A DNA stretch of 12,117 bases from Pseudomonadota bacterium (GTDB taxonomy: Bacteria; Pseudomonadota; Alphaproteobacteria; Rhodobacterales; Rhodobacteraceae): NCBI GenBank assembly GCA_022573605.1, contig JACZTQ010000070.1:1-12117 (forward strand). Reading direction: 5' to 3'. Shown here in pieces: positions 1 to 6,005 of the stretch (within the stretch, counting starts at the first letter, position 1; each line of letters starts with the position of its first letter). A program made the translations under genes and the position numbers. The notes under the pieces are model-generated. The model searched no databases and was not told where the DNA came from. It saw only the letters and a program-made list of their open reading frames with translations.

Positions 1-94
1 GAAGCGACCGCGGAAACGAAAGGTCATCGCGCTGCAGAACATCCATCCCGCTTCGTCCGCCTCCCGAGCCACTTGACGCCACACCATACATATA

Positions 95-922
95 GTGGCT
101 GTGGGTGACAACCGGATAGGCACGGAACGAACGTCGGCTGGTGACGACACCAGCTTCCTTGGGGTGCCGCTTGCTGCGTCGCTTTTCGGCACGAAAAAGC
201 TTGAGATCAGTCCAAATCAACAGATTATCAAGGCTGATATTCAGTTTCTGCAAGACATTGGTCCAACTGCCGCGTCGGGGCTTAAGGATGGCATCCGTCC
301 GCGAGTGGAGGCCTTCTTCAAGAAGGTCGCCCGAAGGATCAGCGAGGGTAGCGCCAGCCTCGAAGAATTGCGTCCAGTGCTTGAGTTCCTAGCACGCGGG
401 CATTCTCCGGCTTGGATGTTGTTGTCAGAGATCGAGGAAGAGGCGGGCGGCCCATCAGGCGTTGACCGTGCTGCAGATTACGTACGTCGATATCTCGAGA
501 CTCAGCCGCCGGTCACTGATGCTCGGCCCGCGTGGAAGCGGCTTGTTACTCTCTATCGCGCCGCGGGCAACTTGATTGGAGCTTGTGACGCTATCCTGAA
601 GGTTGCAGAGATAGCCGAGCCACCGCTCTTCGAGCTCAGCTCTATCGCCAATTGGCTCAACACCGCGCCCGAGGCCAAGGATGGAATAGACGTCGCCGAT
701 CGCAGAGAGTTATTCGGCCCGATCGCGAGATTGATGGAGTCGCGTATCAGCGATGCTTCTGCGACCGACCTTTCACGTTTGGCGTGGCTGCATTTGCACT
801 CAGGCGATGCAGTTCGCGCACGTCAGGTGGCTAAACTTGGTCTGGAGCGGGACCCAAACAATACTTTCTGCCAACGCTTGGTGGAAAGATTCATGGAAGA
901 CGAACGAGAAAGACGTTGCTAG
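95..922 (+). CDS. TPR-like helical protein of unknown function, possibly 5'-truncated
   Basis: I do not recognise a precise family for this 275-aa product. The C-terminal third has TPR-like helix pairs: residues about 145-178 (W147, Y154, G158, A166) and a better one at 223-256 (W231, G237, A240, G249, D253, P254, N256). Residues 43-110 look like a helical repeat scaffold. There is no signal peptide, membrane segment or visible catalytic motif, so a protein-interaction role is an inference. The start is uncertain: the GTG at 95 has no Shine-Dalgarno sequence, and an in-frame TGA lies just upstream at 74-76. The sequence begins abruptly in what looks like the middle of a domain, so the gene may be the C-terminal remnant of a larger protein. 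GC is visibly lower than in the genes right of 2424, and it lies just upstream of an integrase, which fits cargo of an integrated element. Confidence 0.6.
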   Translation: MAVGDNRIGTERTSAGDDTSFLGVPLAASLFGTKKLEISPNQQIIKADIQFLQDIGPTAASGLKDGIRPRVEAFFKKVARRISEGSASLEELRPVLEFLARGHSPAWMLLSEIEEEAGGPSGVDRAADYVRRYLETQPPVTDARPAWKRLVTLYRAAGNLIGACDAILKVAEIAEPPLFELSSIANWLNTAPEAKDGIDVADRRELFGPIARLMESRISDASATDLSRLAWLHLHSGDAVRARQVAKLGLERDPNNTFCQRLVERFMEDERERRC

Positions 923-1069
923 CTCTCGGATCATGGGCGCCCACTCTGTGCGAGAGCGGCCCGGCGAATGGGGCGATAGTCTGACTGCTTATATTTCGGC
1001 TCAACTGCCTCAGATGGCCCATTTTTGCTCCGGGATTGACATAAGGTACGAGTGCAATCGCAAGGTAAA

Positions 1070-1098
1070 TTGACAATCGGCTTTATGCGCAACATAAA
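1070..1098 (+). promoter_or_regulatory. Sigma-70-type promoter of the integrase gene
   Basis: A perfect -35 hexamer TTGACA (1070-1075) is followed after 17 bases by CATAAA (1093-1098), which matches four of six bases of TATAAT. Transcription would begin near 1105. That leaves a leader of about 30 bases containing the GGAGG at 1125-1129, which supports the integrase start at 1137. The -10 box lies inside an 11-bp repeat found again beyond the gene, which suggests autoregulation. A second TTGACA at 1036 has no good -10 partner. Confidence 0.55.
1088..1098 (+). repeat. 11-bp repeat CGCAACATAAA, copy 1 (possible integrase arm site)
   Basis: CGCAACATAAA occurs here and again, identically, at 2295-2305. 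This copy contains the -10 box of the integrase promoter. Short direct repeats of about this size on both sides of an integrase gene are typical of arm-type binding sites. The assignment is an inference from position. Confidence 0.4.
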
Positions 1099-1136
1099 CG
1101 TAACCAGTGCCAGTTGTTGCAAGCGGAGGCAGGGCA

Positions 1137-2279
1137 GTGGCTATCCGAAAGCGGGTGTGGCGGAACGCGAGCGGCGAGCAGACCGCTTGGGTTGTCGATT
1201 ACAAGGACCAGGAAGGTCGCCGACGTCACAGGACTTTCAAGCGTCAAAAGGATGCGAAAACATGGTGGGAGGGACAGGCGGCCTATGAGATTGCGCAAGG
1301 CATTCATACGCCTGTCAGCTCGTCCATTGCGCTTGGTGAGACGGCGGACCTGTGGCACAAGCACTGTGGGGCTGAGGGTCTGGAGCGCAGCACCCTCCAA
1401 CAGCGCCGCCAGCACATCGACTTGCACATTAAGCCGTTTGTCGGCGGCGTGAAGTTGGGCGAACTTAGTGCCCCGCGCGTTCATGCTTTCCTCGATCAGC
1501 TTCGTGATGCCGGGCGCTCCCTCGCGATGCGGCGCAAGGTTCTCACGAATTTGAAAACAATTCTATCCTATGCACAGTCTCGTGGGCTCGTGGCCCAGAA
1601 TGTTGCTCGAAGCGTTCGCGCCCCTGCCAGCAGGCGGGACGAGATGCGCGAGATGCGCCCGGGCGTAGAGATGCCGACAAAGGCTGAGCTACGCGCCATG
1701 ATCGACAATGCTTCCGCGCGCTGGCGGGGGTTCATCATCACCGCGATCTTTACCGGGATGCGGGCGAGCGAGTTGCGCGGGCTCCGCTGGCAGGATGTAG
1801 ACCTAGACGCGGACGTGATCCATGTGCGGCAGCGGGCCGACGCTTGGGGCAAAATGGGGCCGCCCAAGTCGAAGGCTGGGCGCCGTGACATTCCGCTGGC
1901 ACCGATGGTCAAAAATGCGTTGCGGGAGTGGCGGCTCGCCTGTCCGAAAAACGAATCCGGCGCGCTCGACCTAGTGTTTCCGAATAATCTCGGCCGTGTC
2001 CAGAGTCACTCGAACATCTGGAAGCGCGTCTTTTGCCCGCTTCAGGTCGAATGCGGCATCACGCGGGACGACGGGAAGGCAAAATATGGGCTGCACGCCC
2101 TCAGGCATGCGGCGGCGTCTTTGTTCATTGAACAGGGGTGGACCCCGAAAAAAGTGCAGACGGTGATCGGACATGCGTCGATTCAGATGACATTCGATCT
2201 TTACGGCAAACTGTTTACCGACGAAAAGAGTGACCGCCGGGCGATGGAGCTGGTGGAGGCGGCGCTTCTGGCGGGCTAG
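1137..2279 (+). CDS. Tyrosine recombinase (phage/island-type integrase)
   Basis: This 380-aa site-specific recombinase would insert and excise the element at the neighbouring tRNA site. The N-terminal part (about 1-60) is an arm-binding-like domain beginning MAIRKRVW, as in many island integrases. A core-binding SAM-like domain covers about 64-160 and the catalytic domain about 178-375. The full catalytic set is visible: R209 in TGMRASELRGL, K246 in PKSKAGRRDIPL, H320 and R323 in HALRH, H346 in IGHAS and nucleophile Y356 in DLYGKL. It therefore looks active. I chose GTG 1137 because GGAGG (1125-1129) sits 7 bases upstream; the longer GTG 1107 start lies almost at the predicted transcription start. 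The stop is 59 bases from the tRNA fragment, as expected for an integrase next to its att site. Confidence 0.95.
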   Translation: MAIRKRVWRNASGEQTAWVVDYKDQEGRRRHRTFKRQKDAKTWWEGQAAYEIAQGIHTPVSSSIALGETADLWHKHCGAEGLERSTLQQRRQHIDLHIKPFVGGVKLGELSAPRVHAFLDQLRDAGRSLAMRRKVLTNLKTILSYAQSRGLVAQNVARSVRAPASRRDEMREMRPGVEMPTKAELRAMIDNASARWRGFIITAIFTGMRASELRGLRWQDVDLDADVIHVRQRADAWGKMGPPKSKAGRRDIPLAPMVKNALREWRLACPKNESGALDLVFPNNLGRVQSHSNIWKRVFCPLQVECGITRDDGKAKYGLHALRHAAASLFIEQGWTPKKVQTVIGHASIQMTFDLYGKLFTDEKSDRRAMELVEAALLAG

Positions 2280-2283
2280 TGTG

Positions 2284-2305
2284 TGCAACAAGAACGCAAC
2301 ATAAA
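2284..2305 (+). repeat. Tandem 11-bp repeats, copy 2 and a degenerate neighbour (possible integrase arm sites)
   Basis: The exact second copy of CGCAACATAAA is at 2295-2305. It is immediately preceded by the related TGCAACAAGAA (2284-2294), so the two form a head-to-tail pair. They sit between the integrase stop codon and the tRNA-derived core, where arm-type sites of tyrosine integrases are expected. No binding can be shown from sequence alone. Confidence 0.4.
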
Positions 2306-2338
2306 GCAGTTAAAATGAATGAAAACAACATCGTTCCA

Positions 2339-2387
2339 CGGCCTTCTAAGCCGATGGTCGCAGGTTCGAATCCTGCCGGGGTCGCCA
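2339..2387 (+). other. 3' half of tRNA-Arg(UCU): attachment-site core
   Basis: This is the 3' part of a tRNA: anticodon loop CTTCTAA (2343-2349, anticodon TCT at 2345-2347) with a four-pair stem CGGC/GCCG, T arm GCAGG-TTCGAAT-CCTGC (2360-2376), 3' acceptor strand CGGGGTC (2377-2383), discriminator G and encoded CCA (2385-2387). No D arm or 5' acceptor strand exists upstream, and pairing fails beyond the C at 2339. It is therefore not a functional tRNA but the displaced 3' end left by integration into tRNA-Arg, with the restored intact gene expected at the other end of the element, outside this window. The break inside the anticodon stem fits the usual crossover region of tRNA-targeting integrases. 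Confidence 0.85.
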
Positions 2388-2423
2388 AGACTGATCCGGG
2401 TGACTGATATCGGAGGAAATACC

Positions 2424-2981
2424 ATGGCCGTCGAGACCCCGATCTGCGATTTCGGCTGGCGGGCGCCCGACTTCACCCTGCCGGCGACCGACGGCAAGGC
2501 CCGGTCGCTGGCGGATATCCGCGGGCCCAACGGCACGCTGATCATGTTCATCTGCAACCATTGCCCCTATGTGCGCGGCGTGATCGAGCGCATCGTGCGC
2601 GACGGGGCCGCGTTGCAGGAGCTGGGCATCGGGGTGGCGGCGATCTGCGCCAACGATGCCGCCAACTATCCCGAAGACAGCTTTGGAAAGATGGGACAAT
2701 TCGCCGCCGCCAACGGCTTCCCCTTCCCCTATCTGCACGACGAGTCCCAGGCCGTGGCGCGGGCCTACGACGCTGTCTGCACGCCCGATTTCTTCGGCTT
2801 CGACGCCGGCCTGGGGTTGCAGTACCGGGGCCGCCTCGACGCCTCGCGGCGCGAGGCCGGCCCGGCCGGCCTGGAGCGCGAACTCTACCAGGCGATGAAG
2901 GGGGTGGCGGAGACCGGCCGCGGGCCGGCCCGCCAGACCCCGTCGATGGGCTGCTCGATCAAGTGGAAGCCGGCCGGGTAG
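2424..2981 (+). CDS. Thioredoxin-fold redoxin (AhpC/TSA-like family)
   Basis: This 185-aa cytosolic protein has a redoxin/AhpC-TSA-like thioredoxin fold. Residues about 8-33 (APDFTLPATDGK) match the N-terminal strand region of peroxiredoxin-like proteins. The putative active site is C44-N-H-C47 followed by PYV, a CxxC typical of a widespread bacterial 'thioredoxin family protein' group. The segment CTPDFFGF supplies the cis-proline region, and the C-terminus carries a conserved-looking TPSMGCSIKWK. A role in thiol-disulfide exchange or peroxide reduction is likely, but the substrate is unknown. The ATG at 2424 has GGAGG 7 bases upstream (2412-2416). A reading extended to 2319 would run through the tRNA fragment and is not credible. 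It is the first gene beyond the att site, so probably native to the chromosome. Confidence 0.9.
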   Translation: MAVETPICDFGWRAPDFTLPATDGKARSLADIRGPNGTLIMFICNHCPYVRGVIERIVRDGAALQELGIGVAAICANDAANYPEDSFGKMGQFAAANGFPFPYLHDESQAVARAYDAVCTPDFFGFDAGLGLQYRGRLDASRREAGPAGLERELYQAMKGVAETGRGPARQTPSMGCSIKWKPAG

Positions 2982-2992
2982 GGGCCGCGCGA

Positions 2993-3154
2993 TTACCGGG
3001 ACGCCCGCATGGCGGCCGAGAAGAAATAGATCGATCCCGCGCCAAGCAGCGCCGAAACCGAGGTGATGTCACCGAGCAGGATCGCGGCGGCCATGCTCAT
3101 GCCCAACAGGAAGGGTACGACCTACTTGAGCAACACCTTCAGGAAGGTCGTCAT
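2993..3154 (-). pseudogene. Small two-helix membrane protein interrupted by an in-frame amber codon
   Basis: On the minus strand the ATG at 3154 overlaps the stop of the HTH gene (ATGA), the arrangement of a translationally coupled gene. The frame reads MTTFLKVLLK, then TAG (3122-3124), then continues for 42 residues (VVPFLLGMSMAAAILLG... to ...FFSAAMRASR) to a TAA at 2993-2995. The part after the amber is strongly hydrophobic with two likely membrane segments, so the whole 53-codon unit looks like one small membrane protein. A single substitution (for example TGG to TAG) would explain the break, so a recent loss or a sequencing error is likely. Restart at the internal ATG (residue 19) is possible. 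I do not recognise the family. Confidence 0.5.
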
Positions 3155-3576
3155 GAGGCGGCATCGCGCTCGGCGCGGTCGATCTGGTCGGTGTCGAAGA
3201 GCCGCGCGCGGGTCAGGCCGCCGTTGCTGACGATGCAGGCCAGGTCGGACAACGATCGGCGCTGGTCCTCCGGGATCGCGTAATAGGCGCGAACCAACTC
3301 GTGCGCTTCCTCGTCGGTGAGGGTGTTGCCCCGCGCCCCGCCGGTGTCGGGCGTCTGGCCGTCGAGACCCTCGAAGAAGAACGACACCGGCACCTTCATG
3401 GCCGCCGCGATGTCCCACATGCGGCTGGTGCTGATCCGGTTGGTCCCGGTCTCGTATTTCTCGAGCTGCCGGATCGAGACCCCGATCATGTCGCCAAGCT
3501 GCCGCCGGGGCATTCCCAGCATCCAACGGCGGTGGCGGACCCTCCGCCCGGCCTGAAATTCGATTGAATGCTCCAT
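3151..3576 (-). CDS. XRE-family helix-turn-helix transcriptional regulator
   Basis: This 141-aa protein has an N-terminal Cro/C1-type DNA-binding domain at residues about 8-69: R-x-x-R-x-x-R-W-M-L-G-M, then the recognition region QLGDMIGVSIRQLEKYETG and the final helix ISTSRMWDIAAAMKVPVSFFF. This is the standard XRE fold with the S-x-x-Q-L-x-K-Y-E-x-G signature. The remaining ~70 residues are helical and acidic (DEEAHELVRAYYAIPEDQR), as in SinR-like regulators that oligomerise through the C-terminus. It probably represses or activates a local promoter. It follows the 58-aa gene by 64 bases and overlaps the broken membrane-protein frame by ATGA, so the three may form one leftward operon. Its own ATG has only a weak GAGAG just upstream. 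Confidence 0.88.
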   Translation of the reverse strand: MEHSIEFQAGRRVRHRRWMLGMPRRQLGDMIGVSIRQLEKYETGTNRISTSRMWDIAAAMKVPVSFFFEGLDGQTPDTGGARGNTLTDEEAHELVRAYYAIPEDQRRSLSDLACIVSNGGLTRARLFDTDQIDRAERDAAS

Positions 3577-3640
3577 CTCTCGGTTGTCCCCGTTCTTCCG
3601 GCCCTTCGCCTCTGGTAGGATGGTCCCGCCGCCGGGAGAG

Positions 3641-3817
3641 CTATTCGGTTCCGTTTGAAAGCTCGAAGAACCCCGCTTCCGCTCCCGACGAAAGCACCTC
3701 TACCGCTTCGATCAACTGGATCATGCAGTAGAGGCTCCAGGGCGGCTCCCGACCTTCGCGGAGCCGTTCTTGCGCCCAATCCTTGAGCTTGGTCATTTCC
3801 ATCAACGGCGTGTTCAT
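3641..3817 (-). CDS. Small conserved-looking protein of unknown function (58 aa)
   Basis: The frame from ATG 3817 encodes 58 residues, MNTPLMEMTKLKDWAQERLREG...FFELSNGTE. The core is a charged amphipathic helix (LKDWAQERLREGREPPW) followed by a second helix (MIQLIEAVEVLSSG). It is soluble, with no signal or membrane segment. The start is supported by a purine-rich AGGGAGAGGAAG directly before the ATG; an upstream extension to 3886 lacks such a site. It is the first gene of the leftward cluster with the XRE regulator and lies next to the AT-rich island, so transcription probably starts inside or at the edge of that island. The function is unknown; a small partner of the regulator is only a guess. 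Confidence 0.6.
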   Translation of the reverse strand: MNTPLMEMTKLKDWAQERLREGREPPWSLYCMIQLIEAVEVLSSGAEAGFFELSNGTE

Positions 3818-3962
3818 CTTCCTCTCCCTGTTCCCGAATTTGTTAAGACCGGCGCCCGGCGCAAGGTGACCTGCACGGCCGGGCATTAACTATATTGATA
3901 GCATGGAACTGATTACGATTAAATCTGTTAACTAATTATATCTACTAATTTCATATAAGAAG

Positions 3963-4021
3963 AAATTGCTCACTCTACCTCTAGTTGAAAGTAAATATCA
4001 TGCTAGTTTCAAATCAAAACC
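3963..4021 (+). repeat. Imperfect 59-bp direct repeat, copy A
   Basis: Aligned without gaps to copy B (4204-4262), 40 of 59 positions agree. The best-conserved blocks are TTGAAA (3985-3990), TTTCAAAT (4007-4014) and AAACC at the end. TTGAAA and TTTCAA form an inverted pair 22 bp apart start to start, about two helical turns. With one gap, similarity may extend left to about 3952. Confidence 0.6.
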
Positions 4022-4203
4022 AATTGTGTGTCAGGATATATTATTATTCATCAATGGAGGGATTATTTTCTTCTCTTTGAATTGTATTTGACCAGACCTG
4101 TGCGCATGATGACTTGTGTGGTTAGGTAATAATCATTTAATAATTCAGAATAAATATGTTGAATACTGATAATTTAAGAAAATTAGCCAATGCCATACAA
4201 TCA

Positions 4204-4262
4204 TAATTCCTCGCTCTCCTTCTGATTGAAAACATATTTCCGATTGATTTCAAATAGAAACC
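4204..4262 (+). repeat. Imperfect 59-bp direct repeat, copy B
   Basis: This is the second copy, 241 bp from copy A. It keeps TTGAAA (4226-4231) and TTTCAA (4248-4253) at identical spacing while the DNA between and around them has diverged. Its right end coincides with the end of the AT-rich island. Confidence 0.6.
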
Positions 4263-4321
4263 GAGCTTGCAGCTTGTTCATCGCGACCGGCCGTCTTGCG
4301 GACCTGCGCGGGCGGGGGAGA

Positions 4322-4348
4322 CGGGCGGACAATCATGTCCGCCCTACC
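4322..4348. repeat. REP-like palindromic repeat, copy 1
   Basis: A perfect hairpin with 9-bp arms GGGCGGACA and TGTCCGCCC around the loop ATCA (4323-4344), followed by TACC. The same 27 bases recur at 6933-6959, and TCACCC follows at the same offset in both. There is no T-run, so it is more like a dispersed REP element than a simple terminator. It lies about 70 bases beyond the stop codon of the minus-strand oxidase. Confidence 0.75.
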
Positions 4349-4417
4349 CGGGTCACCCGAGGGGCGGCCGGTTTCGCGACTCGCCGCCCGGCTCAGGGCG
4401 TCATTTCGTCGGCGCGA

Positions 4418-5860
4418 TCACCCGGTGCGCGGCATCGGCTGGATGTTCTGGTTGAGGCGGAAGAAGTTCTCCGGATCGTATTTCGTCTTCACCGCGACCA
4501 GCCGCTCGAAGGTGGCATCACCGTAGGAGGCGCGCAGCATCGCCTCGTTGTCCTCGCCGTCGCCAAGGAAGTTCAGGTAGATGCCGCCACCGGTGCCCTG
4601 GCGCATTTCGTCCCAGAAATCGCGGGTCCAGGCAATCGCCCGGTCGCTGTCGGCGGGGTCGGTCCACGAGGTATCGATGCTGAGCATGAAATTCGCCTCC
4701 CGCCCGCCCAGCGCCGTGGTCTCCGCCGGCACCCGAGCCGCAGCGCCGCCCATGTGGCGGATCGCCAGCAGGGAGGTGGGGTGCGGCCGGTCGAGCGCCC
4801 GGGCGACGATGCGATCAATCGCATCGTCGTCGAGGGTATCGTGGTAAAGCGACTTCCAGTGGTTCCGCCGCTCGCGCTTGATGGTGAAGTAAGGGTCGAA
4901 GGCCTGCTGCAAGGCGGAGTAGGGGAGCGTTCCACTGATGTCGAGCAGGGGTTCGCCAAGTTCGCGCAGAGGCTGGATGTATTGCGCGCCCTCCGCGACC
5001 GGCCCGCAATGCATGCCCGCCGGAATGACCACCGGTCGGCCGTGCAACTCCGCCGGGAAATTTTCGTGCGCCGGGATGGTCCAGAACAGGAAGTTGGCGG
5101 TGTATTCATCCGGGGCGTCGGCCACGAAGTCGCGCCAATAGCGAAAGATCCGCGCCGCATCCCGTGCATCCTTCAACGGATAGAACGGGCCGCAGAAGGT
5201 CACCTCGGGGCCGGTCGGGTGGGCCTCGAACTCGAACGACGTGACAATGCCGAAATTACCGCCGCCGCCGCGCACCGCCCAGAACAGATCGGCGTTCTGC
5301 GCTTCGCTGGCGGTCAGGTATTGCCCATCGGCGGTGACCATGTCGACCGAGACCAGGTTGTCGCAGGCGAAGCCGTGCTTGCGGTTGAGCCAGCTGTGGC
5401 CGCCGCACAGCGTCAGCCCGGCGATGCCGGTTCCCGACACGATGCCGAGCGGCACGGCGAGGCCGAAGGCCTGGGTTTCGCGGTCAACGTCACCGATGGT
5501 GGCGCCGCCGCCGGCCCGCACCCGGCGCGCCGCGACATCGACACGGATCGCGTTCATCGCCCCGAGGTCGATGACGATGCCGCCGTCGCAGACCGCATTG
5601 CCGGCGACGTTGTGGCCGCCGCCGCGCACCGCGACCAGCACCCCGTTGGCGCGGGCGAAGTTGACCGCGTCGATGACATCGGCGACCCCGCTGCACCGGG
5701 CGACGATCGCCGGGTGTTTGTCGATGCTGCCGTTCCAGACGATGCGCGCGTCGTCATAGCCGGCATCACCCGGGGTGAAGCAGGCGCCGCGCATTCCAGT
5801 GGCGAGCGCCGCGACGGCCTCGTCACTGATCGCCGTGTTGATGGTATGAGCTTCTGACAT
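4418..5860 (-). CDS. FAD-linked oxidase, PCMH-type flavin domain with BBE C-terminus
   Basis: This 480-aa enzyme belongs to the berberine-bridge-enzyme-like / 6-hydroxynicotine-oxidase-like flavoprotein group, which oxidises small alcohols, sugars or alkaloids using O2. The FAD-binding domain spans about 48-215. It shows VRGGGHNVAG with H83, the usual covalent flavin attachment residue, then GGIVIDLGAMNAIRVD, GIAGLTLCGGHSWLNRKHG and FWAVRGGGGNFGIVTSFEF. The BBE domain is at the end (about 425-480), with the typical YDPENFFRLNQNI. No signal peptide is seen, so it is probably cytosolic. ATG 5860 is preceded by GGAGG at 5 bases, whereas the longer reading to 5947 has no such support. It is divergent from a HxlR regulator across 145 bp. 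The substrate cannot be read from sequence. Confidence 0.92.
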   Translation of the reverse strand: MSEAHTINTAISDEAVAALATGMRGACFTPGDAGYDDARIVWNGSIDKHPAIVARCSGVADVIDAVNFARANGVLVAVRGGGHNVAGNAVCDGGIVIDLGAMNAIRVDVAARRVRAGGGATIGDVDRETQAFGLAVPLGIVSGTGIAGLTLCGGHSWLNRKHGFACDNLVSVDMVTADGQYLTASEAQNADLFWAVRGGGGNFGIVTSFEFEAHPTGPEVTFCGPFYPLKDARDAARIFRYWRDFVADAPDEYTANFLFWTIPAHENFPAELHGRPVVIPAGMHCGPVAEGAQYIQPLRELGEPLLDISGTLPYSALQQAFDPYFTIKRERRNHWKSLYHDTLDDDAIDRIVARALDRPHPTSLLAIRHMGGAAARVPAETTALGGREANFMLSIDTSWTDPADSDRAIAWTRDFWDEMRQGTGGGIYLNFLGDGEDNEAMLRASYGDATFERLVAVKTKYDPENFFRLNQNIQPMPRTG

Positions 5861-5896
5861 TCTGGCCTCCCAAAAAATGTTACCCAATGGTCTCCT

Positions 5897-5922
5897 GCTG
5901 GGCGATGCTGGGCGATGCTGGG
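5897..5922. repeat. 10-bp tandem repeat in the oxidase/HxlR intergenic region
   Basis: GCTGGGCGAT occurs twice in tandem (5897-5906, 5907-5916), followed by a partial third GCTGGG. The period is about one helical turn, and the array lies between two divergent genes. It may be a regulator-binding array or simple slippage; no function can be assigned. Confidence 0.5.
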
Positions 5923-6005
5923 AGTGTTGCGCCCCCACGGCCTGCACTCAACTACAAAAACTGGACTAGGAGAGACAGCGCCGGCGCGGTAGGCTTTGCG
6001 GTATT

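Larger units (their letters stand above)
95..2387 (+). mobile_element. Right-hand end of a tRNA-Arg-integrated element (left end outside window)
   Basis: The combination seen is a tyrosine integrase with an intact catalytic set, flanking 11-bp repeats, a split tRNA-Arg fragment just beyond it, and lower GC than the region to the right. Together these mark the end of an integrative element or prophage remnant. The boundary at 2387 is firm. The left boundary is not visible, so position 95 is only the first gene seen. No transfer, replication or structural genes appear here, so its type cannot be decided. Confidence 0.65.
3890..4262. other. AT-rich intergenic island with internal repeats
   Basis: The 600 bases between the 58-aa gene and the oxidase stop (3818-4417) contain no convincing gene. 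Within them, about 370 bases change sharply from GC-rich flanks to roughly 70% A+T by eye. The transitions fall near the GGGCATTAACTATATTG at 3890 and the AAACCGAGC at 4262. The island carries two imperfect copies of a ~59-bp sequence, the second exactly at its right edge, plus isolated CTAATT motifs (3931-3950). It could hold the promoter and operators of the leftward XRE cluster, a non-coding RNA, or be an acquired fragment. The remainder (4263-4417) is GC-rich and holds only a REP-like hairpin. Confidence 0.6.

Noticed and set aside
73..96. Promoter TTGACG / TATAGT for the TPR-like gene
   Set aside because: The spacer is only 12 bases, and the -10 overlaps the proposed GTG start codon.
1036..1064. 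An additional integrase promoter using TTGACA at 1036
   Set aside because: No acceptable -10 hexamer lies 16-18 bases downstream; the TTGACA at 1070 is better placed.
2305..2387. A complete functional tRNA-Arg at the att site
   Set aside because: No D arm or 5' acceptor strand is present upstream, and the outer anticodon-stem pair is A-A, so only the 3' half exists.
3122..3526. 134-codon minus-strand frame overlapping the XRE regulator
   Set aside because: It is an off-frame translation of the HTH gene; only its last ten codons coincide with the start of the small membrane-protein frame.
4156..4206. 16-residue frame MLNTDNLRKLANAIQS in the AT-rich island
   Set aside because: It has a protein-like sequence but no ribosome-binding site and is very short; chance is likely in AT-rich DNA, though it might be the relic of a lost gene.
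4226..5857. Open plus-strand frame of 543 codons opposite the FAD oxidase
   Set aside because: It is antisense to a well-supported flavoprotein, starts in the AT-rich island and has no recognisable domain.
5861..5947. N-terminal extension of the FAD oxidase to 5947
   Set aside because: The extra 29 residues run through the ribosome-binding site GGAGG and the tandem repeat and do not resemble the family; ATG 5860 is clearly better.
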